DNA of 11,809 nucleotides from Conidiobolus incongruus B7586 (lineage: Eukaryota > Entomophthoromycota > Entomophthoromycetes > Entomophthorales > Conidiobolaceae). The position numbers and the translations under genes are program-made. The first letter of the stretch is position 1; each line of letters begins with the position of its first letter. A model generated the notes under the pieces. That model saw nothing but the letters and a program-made list of their open reading frames with translations, searched no databases and was not told the DNA's origin. The stretch spans positions 1 to 11,809 of the forward strand of contig JNEM01015446.1 of the NCBI GenBank assembly GCA_000697335.1, read 5' to 3'. Of the stretch, positions 1 to 9,018 are shown piece after piece.

Positions 1-335
1 TTTAAAATAATTAATATAAATAATACTCTTATATTTAATTATAAAATAATAGAAATTAAAATGGAATTTTTTTAAATTAAATAAAATAAGATTATATATT
101 TTAAAACAATATATAATATATCATAATAATAATAATCTTAAATAACAATAATATTATATTGTTAATTAATAAATTAATATATTCTAAAATAATCCTTTTT
201 AATTTTTGCTTTTATTTTCTGTAAAAATCAATTATATATACTCTATTATTAATTCAAATTAATATTTTTAAAATTAGGAAATTGAAGTTTTGGATAATAA
301 TAAGTTTTTATTTGTAACATTATTAATAATATATA
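1..335. other. AT-rich flank with no recognisable gene or element
   Basis: This stretch is almost entirely A and T, with scattered TA-rich runs. No frame on either strand gives a recognisable protein segment, and I see no similarity to the repeats further along. It ends at the TA dinucleotide (334-335) that serves as the target site of Tc1-like copy A. It may be older RIP-degraded repeat DNA, but nothing in it supports a specific assignment. Confidence 0.6.
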
Positions 336-560
336 CTAACTTATAAAAATAAGTTATAAAATCAAAAACACTTATATTTTTACTAATAACTTAATTAATA
401 TTTTAATAAAATAAACCCAAATTAAAAATTTAAAATTATATATATTTATTGATAATATAAATCATTAAATAATGATATTTAGTTATTAATTAGCTAAGAT
501 ATAAACCTTAATATTTTATCTAAAATAAATTATAAATTTATTAGTTTTTGGTGATAAAAA
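336..560. repeat. Left inverted-repeat region of copy A (outer and inner repeats)
   Basis: This is the counterpart of copy B's left inverted-repeat region. It has an outer repeat at about 336-369 and an inner one at about 522-549, the latter containing ataaattataaattta. The two share the core 'agttataaa', as in IR/DR-type Tc1 elements, which carry two transposase-binding repeats per end. It is more AT-eroded than copy B's version. Confidence 0.65.
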
Positions 561-573
561 AAATTAAAGCTTA

Positions 574-689
574 ATATAACTATCTTTAGTATCTCTAACT
601 TTTTTAGGTTTATAGAGTATATAATCAATTAATTTTTTATATTAAGAAGGGTCAATATTATTTTATACTTTTTAAATATATTTTTAAAG
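574..689 (-). pseudogene. Tc1-like transposase, copy A, C-terminal fragment
   Basis: This is the last ~40 codons of the copy A transposase on the minus strand, ending at a stop at 574-576. It aligns with the tail of copy B, whose fragments KLVDSIPHKLKEVRKAKG and RYTRF fit the usual Tc1 C-terminus (a 'lvdSmprRlqavi..kG..tky'-like pattern). The remaining codons lie at 7725-8558 beyond the Gypsy insertion, which falls at about codon 297 of the 338-codon copy B model. The fragment is degraded by transitions and is non-functional. Confidence 0.8.
685..689. repeat. Target-site duplication of the Gypsy element, left copy
   Basis: TAAAG lies directly outside the left LTR and pairs with TAGAG at 7720-7724. 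The uninterrupted copy B reads TAAAG at the matching place (9140-9144). Five bases is the usual Ty3/Gypsy duplication length. Confidence 0.85.
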
Positions 690-1087
690 TGTAAGTATAA
701 TGGTAGTTAAATTAATATAATATAGAGGAAGACTTAATATAAAAGTAGTGTGTGTAGAACATGGTAATATAATGTGGCTATAGTGTGCAAGTGTAAACAA
801 AGTTTAATTAAGCTTCAAACTAGGATGAGTCACTGATATATTAAGATTTATATTAGGTAGTGCTAATATCCTATAATATTAACAGAATATAGTTTTAATC
901 TTTGAAATAATGTAAAAGTAAAAAATAATAAGAATTAAGAAGAAAAAGAAGAACCTAGTTTATTAAATAATTTAATGCTATTTATACAATTAATTTAGCT
1001 ATAAAAGTATAAATTAATTATATAATTTATAGTTAATTAGATTATATAAAAGTGTATATAAGAATTTAAAGAACTAGTTTTTTAATA
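690..1087 (-). repeat. LTR of the Gypsy element (3' LTR)
   Basis: This 398-bp direct repeat has the same length as the copy at 7322-7719. It starts TG (690-691) and ends TA, the expected decay of the canonical CA end. By eye the two LTRs differ at about 49 positions, about 43 of them transitions. Its inner edge is followed at once by a polypurine tract, so this is the 3' LTR of a minus-strand element. Confidence 0.93.
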
Positions 1088-1094
1088 CTCCCCT
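1088..1094 (-). other. Polypurine tract of the Gypsy element
   Basis: On the minus strand this reads AGGGGAG, directly upstream of the 3' LTR. In LTR retrotransposons such a tract primes plus-strand DNA synthesis. It fixes the element's orientation independently of the protein matches. Confidence 0.8.
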
Positions 1095-1139
1095 AATAAG
1101 TTTCTTAAAGGAAACACACTCCCTAAATTTTTACAAATA

Positions 1140-1315
1140 GGTATAATAAGCTAAAGTATTTTTAATATTTTCTAGAGGTTCTTATATAGCTTCTTTAATA
1201 AGATAACCTATCTATTTTACATAAAAATAAAATTTATTCCTAACAGATTTAAACTTAATTATATAATTAACATAGTATTTTTCTTCTCTATTTTAATTAA
1301 TAATTGGATTTAGTT
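1140..1315 (-). pseudogene. Chromodomain at the C-terminal end of the Gypsy Pol region
   Basis: On the minus strand a segment with YYVNYIIKFKSVRNKFYFYV, followed by IGYLIKEAI and EPLENIKNTL, fits the chromodomain pattern (a Y-x-V-E-x-I start, a K-W-x-G-Y-like middle and a W-E-P-x-x-N-L helix lead). It lies between integrase and the polypurine tract, as in chromoviruses. In that family the domain is thought to steer integration to heterochromatin by binding methylated histone H3. It is a decayed fossil. Confidence 0.75.
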
Positions 1316-1529
1316 TTAGGGTTTTTAATCAATTAAGAAAAGTGTTAAAATCTTCAAAGTATAGTTTAATTTTAGATATGTGAAAGGTAAGGTTGATCCT
1401 CAAAGTTAGAGGTAATTCTAAGGTAATATTTTCAAAATTTAAATTAATAGATTAAATTTTATAGGGACTATAATATAATAGTAAGTATTTGGGATTTAAG
1501 CTAGATTTAAATAAGGTAAGTTTAATAGT

Positions 1530-2640
1530 AAATTATTCTAAGTATACAAACATGTTAATTTCATATTTAAGAGGGTTTCTAGATAACTTTAAGTATTATT
1601 ATTCTATAATCCTTTGATTTTCTTCTAAGTTAAATTTAACAAGGGAATTAATATATTTGATATTAGATTGAAATTCAACAATGTCTAAAGGTAAGTTGAT
1701 TTGAAGTTTTAAAATAATTATTGAGTTAGGATATTTGTTATAATTAATGAAATAAAGGCTAAAACTTGTTAATTTATTTATAAAGGTATTGAATAAATAT
1801 TAGAGTTAGTAGATATAAGTATCCTAATTTAACTAATTAGTGTTAATATAAGCTCTAATTATTTACTTTAAGGTTTTAATAGTTTTTTCAGCAAGTTTAT
1901 TAGTTTAGTGATGATTGGTAATAGATATAATGAAGTTAATTTTAAAGGAAGAGGATAGTAACTTCTAGAATTAAAAGTTGAATTATATATCTCTATTAGA
2001 TATAATAGTTTGTGGAATTCTATAGTAGGTAAAGATATTAGAGAATAATAATTGTGTAATATCTTTAGCTATAGAAGTTTTGAAATAAAAAATAAAATAA
2101 ACATATTTAGAAAATAAATCAATTATAATTAGTAAGTTATTATAACCATTTGTTGATTTAGGAATTTCTATGAAATCAAGTTAGATTTGTTACTAAGTTT
2201 TATTAAGGACTTATAAGGGAATAAGTTTACTATATTTTAGTTGAGTATTATATTTAGTTCTTTAGCATATATCACAGGTATTAATGTATTTCTAAACTAA
2301 TTTAACTAGGGAAGGTTAGTAGTACCTTGTTTTAATTCTCTCAACAGTTTTTAACTAGTTTTAATGTTTTTTAACAAGTAAATTATAGCATTCATTAAAT
2401 ATTATTTGTTAGATCTTGGGAATGTTAAGAACATATAGATAATTATTATAATATAGTAAGTTTTTGATAATTTTAAATCTTTTGACATATTTTAATTAGT
2501 TTTCTAACAGTTTAAAGAATTCTTCTTTAACTAAAATAAAGAAATTATTATTTAACAGTGTTTCTTAAAGTAATTTAATAAATTATTTATTTCCTTCATT
2601 AATAATCATTGAGTTAATATTTGCTGGATTTTTATAATTA
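1530..2640 (-). pseudogene. Integrase region of the Gypsy element
   Basis: Minus-strand blocks match retroviral-type integrase in order. The zinc-binding end has TCDIC (about 2271-2285). The catalytic core follows with DFIEIPKS (about 2153-2178), DLFSKYVYF (about 2093-2120), and then FTYYRIPQTIISNRDI (about 1985-2045), which corresponds to the 'G.P..I.SDRG' block. Integrase downstream of RNase H is diagnostic of Ty3/Gypsy. The region is decayed throughout. Confidence 0.85.
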
Positions 2641-3200
2641 GAATAAAAGGGTAAGTAGGTAAGATTTTTTAATAAAGTATCTACAATATAGTTTTATTAA
2701 CCTAAGAGATATCAAATAAAGAAAAGGTAAGCTTAGATAGTTTTAATCTATTTAACTTATTTTCTTAATAAATATTTCTAAGTATTTAAGTAGATAAGTG
2801 ATTTATAATCTATAAGTATTAAAAAAAGGTTACAAAATAAAAAATATAAGTGATTTTTGATTATTTTTACTAAAGCAAAGAGTTCTTGTTTATAAACTAG
2901 GTATTTTAATTCAGCTGGTTTTATTTTTCTTAACCAGAATGTTATTGGTTTTAAAATAACATTTGTAAAGTTAAACTCAACTTGTTCTCTATTATTTATT
3001 ATTTTATCTTATAGTTATAAGGTAAAATATAAATTAAATTCAAACTAGGTTAATTATTTATTAATTGTAAAAGAATTAGAGTCAGTAAAAATAATGGTAG
3101 GTAGTTTTAGATTAAAGATAAATAAAGTAAAAGCATTGGTAATATAGAAAATCAAAGTATTTATGTAAAAAGTGTATAGTAGGGTTTATTTAAAAAAAGA
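2640..3200 (-). pseudogene. RNase H region of the Gypsy element
   Basis: On the minus strand PITFWLRKIKPAELKYLVYK followed by QELFALVKIIKNHLYFL (about 2840-2950) matches the Ty3/Gypsy RNase H block 'PIaf.SrkLspaE.nY.v..kElLAiv.al..wr.yL'. Upstream residues grade into the RT connection domain. In an active element this enzyme removes RNA from RNA-DNA hybrids; here it is a fossil. Confidence 0.85.
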
Positions 3201-4200
3201 GTCTTTCTTTAAAAGATTAGAAAAAGAAGCAATAAGTTTAACAAAAAAATCAATGAAATCTTTAAAATAATTCAATAATCTAAGTATAAACATAAGTTAA
3301 TCTTTGTTTATAAGTATAGTAAAAGCTTTAACACCATTAAGTTTAGTTAAATCAATATTAATTCCTTAAAAGGAAACAATATAACCATAGAAAAAGATAG
3401 AAAAGGTACTAAAAATATATTTTGATAGTTTTAAAAGTAATTTATATTCTTGAATAATTTATAAGATTTAATTAACATGTTAAATATATTCTTCTTTAGT
3501 TTTTAAATAGATTAGGATATTATTAAGGTATATAATAATAAAGTTATTAAAAACAAAGTTGAAAAGGGAATTAATAAATTAAGTAAAAGTTACAGGGGCA
3601 TTACACAATTTAAAGTTTATAATAGTAAATTTATAGTGACTTAAAAAAGTATTAAAAGTAATTAAAAGGATAAAATTTTCTTTAACTTTAATATTATAAT
3701 AACTATTCTTAACATCTAGTTTAGTAAATATAGTTGATTTAAGTAGTTTATCCTTAATATTATATAGGTTTAGTAATAGAGTTTTATCCTTAATAGTTTT
3801 AGAGTTTAAAACATAGTTATTAATATATAATCTTTAACCACCATTAGTTTTTTTTACAAAGAGGATTAGAGATTGTTATAATAAGGAAGAAGGTTTAATA
3901 TACCTATTTTTAAATAGTTTTTGGATTTCTTCTTTTAAAGTTTGATATTATTCAAGAGATAAATGGTAAGTAAACCTTAAGTATAGTTATATACCAAAGA
4001 GTAATTTAATTTTATACTTAATATTGTGTTTAAAAGGTAATTTATCTATAGATTCAAAAACATTAGCAAATTAACTTATTATATTATATAGAAAGTGGTT
4101 ATTAAATATAACTTCATTGAAATTAACAAATAAAGTACTAATAGATAAGTAATAAATAAATATATATCCCTATAAATTATTAGGGTTTTTAATTAGTTTT
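3200..4200 (-). pseudogene. Reverse transcriptase region of the Gypsy element
   Basis: Minus-strand segments follow the Ty3/Gypsy reverse transcriptase order. FVKKTNGG lies at about 3840-3865. LYINNYVLNSKTIKDKTLLL follows, then IFTKLDVKNSYYNI at about 3690-3735. A block in the place of the YLDD box, continuing LIYLKTKEEY, lies at about 3485-3540. The spacing is as in the family, so this is the core of a once full-length pol. It is broken like the rest of the element. Confidence 0.9.
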
Positions 4201-4379
4201 TTACATTAGTTTTTGCTTATAATAATAGAATTATTTGCTACAACTGTAGAGTTAATGTTAGGTATAGTATTTAATAATTTTATAATAAGGTAATGTAAAT
4301 TTTTTAAGATTAATTCTACTAATTTCTTTTGGAATGTGAAAAAAATAGTTTGTAACCTTCTAGGGTAATATTCATAAAT

Positions 4380-4690
4380 ATAAAACTATGATATTCAAAC
4401 TAATTTTAACCTAGTATAAAATTATAACCAATGTTACTAACTAGGAATTTAATATATTAAGAGTAGTTAAAAGGTAATGATAAATATTTAGATATAATAT
4501 TAAATGTTTATTCTATTAAATTTTTAGCATACTTAATTATCAAGTTACTTTTTTAAATAGGTAAAGATAACTTTATAATAATAGAAGAAAAGATAATATA
4601 ACTAGAACAACTAGAATTAATTAAAATACTAACAGGTATGTTTATAAAAGAATTAATTAATATAAACAATAAGGTGATAGTTAAAGGTAA
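4380..4690 (-). pseudogene. Aspartic protease region of the Gypsy element
   Basis: A minus-strand segment around 4590-4660 reads IPVSILINSSCSSYII, resembling the start of Gypsy retropepsins ('alIDSGa.ssfis'). About 60 codons downstream, at about 4400-4440, NIGYNFILG resembles the 'yDiiLGm.WL' block that closes this domain. The location directly upstream of reverse transcriptase supports the call. Confidence 0.7.
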
Positions 4691-5040
4691 AGAATTACAA
4701 GGTAGATTGGTTACTAGAATATTTCTAGTTTCTAATGGTTTAATCAGTTAGATTTCTCTAGTATATATAGTTTAATTTGTAGAATTAGTAGTCTATTAGA
4801 ATTTTTATGGATTAGATTAGAATCTACTAACTAATTATAAAAGGGGTAATTCTAAGGTTATATTAATATTATTTAGGTTTGATTTATGGTTAGTAAGTTA
4901 GGATTATTAAGAATTAAATAGATGTTGCTTCTTTAAAGGGTTTTTATTAGCTTTATAGTTAACTTAAATCCTTTAATATTAGTATAGAAATTAAATATTG
5001 GCAAATTTTTTAATTTCTGATCTTTCAAACATATTATACA
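4690..5040 (-). other. Gypsy gag-pol linker, low recognition
   Basis: This stretch lies between the protease-like segment and the mariner insertion and belongs to the Gypsy element by position. I recognise no conserved motif. It probably held the gag-pol junction or the N-terminal spacer of Pol. Confidence 0.5.
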
Positions 5041-6268
5041 TTTTGAAAAATTATATATATATAAAATATATAGGAAAATAAATATTTTCAAACTATATAT
5101 ATATATTCAATTTTAATTATTTTTTTTATTAAAATATTTTGATTTTAAAATTTACACTTAAATTTAATTATACTTAAACTAGATTGTGATTATCAAAAGG
5201 CTTTTATTTTTGTATCTTTAAAACTTAATTATAAACCCTCTAAAATCATTTAAAACTTACAAACAACTTATGAAGATGGTGCTTTATTTAAAACTACCAT
5301 ATATCACTAGATTTGTGATTTTAAAGCTAGAAGGGACACTATTTAAAATTTACTAAAATCTAAAAGACTAATTTCTACTGTTATTCTTTTACTTATTAAT
5401 AGAGTAAAAAAATATATTAAGAAATACCTTTTTATTTCTGCTAGAGAACTATCAAAGCAATTTAATATTAATTATACAAGCATGTTATATTTACTTAAGT
5501 TTAAACTTGGATTAATTAATATAAATGTAAAATAGATACCTTATAATTTAACAAAAGCCTAAAAGAAAACTAGAGTAGCTATAGCTAAACTAAACTTATT
5601 AAGGTATAACTAAAAACAAAGGTTTTTACAGTGAATACTTATAATTAATGAATCTTAGATTCCTTTATATAATCCTTTACTTAAAAATAAAACAAGATGT
5701 TAGGTTAAGCTAAATTAATCCCCTTTACAAATTCTAATGAATAAGCACTTTGAATATAAGTGAATGTTAATTGTTATAATAGATTATAATGGTATATAGT
5801 TTTTTTATTTAATACCTCAAGGATAATCAATTAATAGTAAGTTATATATTACTTCTTTAAATAAAATAATTTCTAAATGGTGTTCTCAATATAAATTAAA
5901 AACACCTATTATTTTACATAATAATTGTAAAATATATAAAGCTAAAGTTGTAAAAGATTTTTTATATAAAAAAAATTAGAGGGAGTTACCACATCTAGTA
6001 TATTCACCTGATTATAATCTATATGATTATAATTGTTTTAGACAATTAAAAAAACAGCTTACAAGAAAAAAAATTCCTGTAAACAAATTAAATTGGTTTG
6101 TGAAACATCAAATTTCAGTCTTTAATAAAAAAAACTATTTTTTAGGTATTAGAAGCTTACTAAAAATATAGAAAAGAGTTATTAATAATAAAAGAGGCTA
6201 TTAATTTTATATTATTCATTAAATTTTATATATTATTTATTAATTTATTTGTTTAATTTTAATTTTAA
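5040..6268 (+). mobile_element. mariner (DD34D) DNA transposon inserted in the Gypsy element
   Basis: A mariner-type transposase (5182-6204) sits on the plus strand inside the minus-strand Gypsy element, between gag and protease. The outer limits are approximate. On the left, recognisable retrotransposon context ends near 5040. On the right, a Gag-like minus-strand segment starts by about 6268. The ends are so TA-rich that I could not define the terminal inverted repeats or a TA duplication with confidence. About 1.2-1.3 kb is a normal mariner length. Since it interrupts the Gypsy element, it is the younger of the two. Confidence 0.8.
5182..6204 (+). pseudogene. mariner transposase, DD34D type, RIP-inactivated
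   Basis: One frame runs from 5182 to the stop at 6202-6204, 341 codons including the stop, against about 345 in mariners, with no net frameshift. The N-terminal part holds two helix-turn-helix-like blocks: YEDGALFKTT near 5269 and FISARELSKQFNINYTS near 5428-5480. The linker NLTKA (near 5547) matches the mariner 'VPHELT' region. The catalytic triad sits at INES (aat 5647, where Asp is expected), LHNN (aat 5920, Asp expected) and YSPDYNLYDY (Asp at 6025). Spacing is 90 and 34 residues, hence DD34D. There are about 14 in-frame stops (tag, taa, tga), nearly all where Gln or Trp is expected, and both changed Asp codons are GAT-to-AAT. All this fits RIP. No start ATG is visible at the N-terminus. 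Confidence 0.9.
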
Positions 6269-7321
6269 AATTGTGCCATTACTTAATTTCTACACTAATA
6301 ATAATAACAACCTTTGTTTACTCTTAAATAAGCTTTAACTTCTTTACTAAAAGTTTTCTTATAAAGTTTTAAAGCAGAAACATTTATTATTTGAAATTTA
6401 AGTGGGTTAGAGTAGAGTTTAAAAGATTAATTTTTAGGGTGGGAAGATTTAGTTATAAAGTAAAAAATATTATTAATTATAATTGCTATATCAAAAATGT
6501 TAGAAAAAGATATATTATCAAAGTATTCCCTACTAACTAACTAAAACTTTATTTGAAAGTTAAGGTATTATAATAGTTTGTGGATTTATTCTTTTTTAGT
6601 AATATTAAATATATTTAAATATATCTCATTAAATTTCTCAATTAATTATTTTATAGAAATTTTTTGTTTAAGCTAGGAAAACTTTTATCTTATTAATTAA
6701 ACTTAATTTTTTAGGTAATACCTTTTTTAAAGGCTTTTTCCAATTATTTAAAAGTTTATATCTTTATACTAAGTTATCCTCTTGAAGATTTTTTAGGATT
6801 AAGCTTATAATGAGTTAATTACCAAATATAAACAAATTTTTCCAAAAAAAAGTGGCTAATTTAAGGATATTCTTTAGATTTTAATCTGGGATTAAATCAA
6901 GATAATTCTTTATATTTTTAAAGTAGTTTTTAAACTTGTAAAGATTTTTAAAACTATCATAAATAGTTAATTTGTCTTTAAAGATAATAAAGAGATAGTT
7001 TAATATATTAACTATAATAAAATAGCTAGTTTGTTAGATTTAAGCTTTTTAAAACATGTTTTTTTAATTAGAAGTTGTCTAATATAAGCTTTTTAGAGGG
7101 TAGTAAGCTTTTAAAAACTAAAGATTTAGATTCACTTAGTAATTAAGCTATTTTTATTATTAAAATAATATAAGGGTATTTTTTTTAGTGGTATTATAGT
7201 ATATAGTATTAAATTTAAATGAAATAAAATTATAGATAAAATTTAAAATAGCAATAATTATGTTTGATAGAGATAATTATTAATTTCTAGTAGGTTTTTA
7301 ATAGTTAAATTACTGTAACTA
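6268..7321 (-). pseudogene. gag region of the Gypsy element
   Basis: This is the internal region next to the 5' LTR on the minus strand. Near its end, at about 6268-6370, a segment reading INVSALKLYKKTFSKEVKAY, then RVNKGCYYY and CRN, resembles the linker and CCHC-type zinc knuckle that ends fungal Gypsy Gag proteins ('...LSKEEkARRrANglCfyCgkpGH'). The rest is position-based: I recognise little besides hydrophobic and lysine-rich stretches typical of decayed capsid sequence. A primer-binding site just inside 7321 could not be identified. Confidence 0.6.
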
Positions 7322-7719
7322 TATAAGTATAGTGGTAGTTAAACTAATATAGTATAGAAGAAAACTTAATATAAAAGTAATATGTAAAAAATATAGTAAT
7401 ATAATATAGCTATAGTGTACAAGTATAAACAAAGTTTAATTAAGCTTTAAACTAGGATAAGTTACTAATATATTAAAATTTATATTAAGTAATATTAATA
7501 TCCTATAATATTAATAGAATATAGTTTTAATTTTAGAAATAGTGTAAAAGTAAAAAATAGTAAGAATTAAGAGGAAAAAGAAAAACCTAATTTATTAGAT
7601 ATTTCAATGCTATTTATACAATTAATTTAATTATATAAGTATAAATTAATTATATAATTTATAATTTTTTAGATTATATGAAAATATATATAAGAACTTA
7701 AAGAACTAATCTTTTAATA
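7322..7719 (-). repeat. LTR of the Gypsy element (5' LTR)
   Basis: This is the 398-bp partner of the LTR at 690-1087. It is the more eroded of the two: where they differ, it most often has A where the other keeps G. It is followed by the target duplication TAGAG at 7720-7724. Confidence 0.93.
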
Positions 7720-7724
7720 TAGAG
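7720..7724. repeat. Target-site duplication of the Gypsy element, right copy
   Basis: TAGAG pairs with TAAAG at 685-689, with one G/A transition between them, and the Tc1-like copy A sequence continues directly after it. Confidence 0.85.
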
Positions 7725-8558
7725 TTAATTTAAATCTTTTATTAGGTGGAAAGCTTTAATAACTTATTTTAACTAATCCCAATAGTATTTAATTTGGTTA
7801 AAGTAAAGAAATTAAGGAAATTACTTTTTAATTATTATTTTGTTATTTTTAAGCTTTTTGGTAATAAAAGTTATAATTTAACAAGAGGTATTATCTTGCT
7901 AGAAAATATCATTCAATTTTTTAACTTATATTACTTAATAGTTTTTGTTAATTCTTTATTTAGAATATTTTGTTATATTTTAATATCAATTCCCTTATAA
8001 ATTTTATAATAATATCTTATACCTAAAAATAATATATATCCTTAAATAATAATTAACTTATTATAATACTTTATGATAAAATTAATATAACTGTTATAAA
8101 ATAATTTTATATCTTTTTAAAAGCATTTAGTTTTTTTATTATATTTATTATAGTATATTTTTGTTTTATTAAACTAAATAACTTAAATTACTTTTAATTT
8201 AATATTAATAATAATATTTTAACTTACACTTAATTTTATAATGATATTTTTTTAATTAAGTGTATTTTTTTATAAAATATATATAATAGTATTAATACTA
8301 ACTAATATTCTTATATAGTTTTATAATTCCTTTTATATTATTATAATAATATTATATTTATTTATATTAACTATTTTATATATATACTTATTAATATATT
8401 TATCTATAATCTTAATATAATTAAGAATAATTAAAATATATTTTTATTATTATAATTAATAGCTTTATTTATAGTAAATTAATTAATATTAATAATTCTA
8501 ATAATATTATAAGTTAATTAATATACAAATAAGTTATTTTAGAGAGGGATTTAAACAT
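7725..8558 (-). pseudogene. Tc1-like transposase, copy A, N-terminal and catalytic part
   Basis: On the minus strand a preserved ATG at 8556-8558 opens a degraded Tc1 transposase that corresponds to copy B codon by codon, apart from the short deletions noted for the element. The second catalytic block, matching copy B's FQQDN, lies around 7887-7900. The last ~40 codons are at 574-689, on the far side of the Gypsy element. A/T drift is heavier than in copy B, with many stops, so it is non-functional. A plus-strand open frame of 68 codons at 7794-8000 lies antisense to this gene and is not a gene. Confidence 0.82.
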
Positions 8559-8663
8559 AATAATATTAATATAAGAATTTAATACATTTGTAAAATATTA
8601 TATAAAATAATAATAAAAAAAGAAAAAAGATATAGTTATATATTATTAAATATATCCTTTTAT

Positions 8664-8788
8664 CTCAAAAACCTATAAATTAATAATTTATTTTAATTAA
8701 ATTTTCAGAGTTAATATTTTTGTTAATAATTTACTAAATATATTTAAATATATATATTTATTGTTAAAAAGTATATTTAAGCTATATA
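8664..8788. repeat. Right inverted-repeat region of copy A, truncated
   Basis: The inner repeat at about 8664-8693 (tctcaaaaacctataaat and on) matches the copy B inner repeat at 10141-10172. The matching sequence continues outward to about 8785. The outer repeat, which in copy B occupies the last ~34 bp, is absent because copy B begins at 8791. Confidence 0.7.
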
Positions 8789-8790
8789 TA

Positions 8791-9004
8791 CTAACCTACA
8801 AAAGTGAGTCATAAAATCAAAAACACCTATATTTTTACTAATAACTTGATTAATATTTAATGAAATAAACCTAAATTAAATAATTAAAATCTATTATATT
8901 TATTAGTTATATATATCATTAAATGATGATATTTAGCTATTAATTAGTTAAAATATAAACCCTTAAATTTTACCTAAGGTGAGTTATAAATTTGTGGGTT
9001 TTTG
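8791..9004. repeat. Left inverted-repeat region of copy B with outer and inner repeats
   Basis: The outer repeat is at 8791-8824 and the inner repeat at 8976-9004. They share the core gtgagt(t/c)ataaa, so each end carries two like-oriented sites. This matches the IR/DR plan of Tc1 relatives such as Sleeping Beauty, Minos and Paris, where transposase binds both sites. The stretch between them is AT-rich and not well conserved with the other end. Confidence 0.8.
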
Positions 9005-9018
9005 GTGATAAAAAAAAA

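Larger units (their letters stand above)
336..689 (-). mobile_element. Tc1-like DNA transposon copy A, left (3') part
   Basis: This segment matches the left end of complete copy B (8791-9144) almost base for base in layout. Its terminal repeat begins ctaacttataaaaataag directly after a TA. A subterminal repeat lies at about 522-549, followed by the C-terminal end of a minus-strand transposase. The match stops at 689, where the LTR of a Gypsy element begins, and resumes at 7720. The two parts are therefore one transposon split by a later retrotransposon. Differences from copy B are overwhelmingly transitions toward A/T. Confidence 0.85.
690..7719 (-). mobile_element. Ty3/Gypsy LTR retrotransposon (chromovirus), broken fossil
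   Basis: This is a 7.0-kb element with 398-bp LTRs at each end, about 5.8 kb once the inserted mariner is subtracted. That is a normal size for a fungal chromovirus. On the minus strand the order is 5' LTR (7322-7719), gag, protease, reverse transcriptase, RNase H, integrase, chromodomain, polypurine tract and 3' LTR (690-1087). RT-RH-IN order defines Ty3/Gypsy, and the C-terminal chromodomain places it among the chromoviruses. Flanking TAAAG (685-689) and TAGAG (7720-7724) form a 5-bp target duplication. It is clearly broken: there are dozens of substitutions throughout and a mariner sits inside it. Its host site is copy A of the Tc1-like element. Confidence 0.92.
7720..8788 (-). mobile_element. 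Tc1-like DNA transposon copy A, right (5') part
   Basis: This part continues copy A after the Gypsy insertion and aligns with copy B from about 9145 to about 10255. Compared with copy B it lacks about 67 bp of coding sequence through a few short deletions; two are visible, near 8265 and 8520. It is also more strongly reduced to A/T. The alignment to copy B's right inverted repeat ends near 8785, where copy B itself begins, so about 95-100 bp of copy A's right terminus is missing here. Confidence 0.85.

Noticed and set aside
1-335. Possible promoter, replication origin or mitochondrial-type sequence suggested by the extreme AT content.
   Set aside because: The AT richness is uniform and continues through obvious nuclear-type transposons; no tRNA, rRNA or defined origin motif is present.
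4990-5050. Minus-strand CIIC segment as a second CCHC zinc knuckle.
   Set aside because: The residues after the two cysteines do not follow the C-x2-C-x4-H-x4-C spacing, and a better Gag-end candidate lies at about 6268-6370.
5040-5181. Possible mariner terminal inverted repeat paired with 6205-6268.
   Set aside because: Several short AT-rich matches exist, such as atatataaaat on both sides, but none stands above what chance gives in this composition, so I left the ends undefined.
7290-7321. Primer-binding site of the Gypsy element just inside the 5' LTR.
   Set aside because: The minus-strand sequence directly after the LTR does not show a recognisable tRNA 3'-end complement, and mutation could have hidden it.
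7794-8000. Plus-strand open reading frame of 68 codons (starts MVKVKKLRKLLF).
   Set aside because: It lies antisense to the Tc1-like transposase of copy A. Its composition is simply that of AT-rich DNA that happens to lack stops, and the same strand of copy B has no matching conserved protein.
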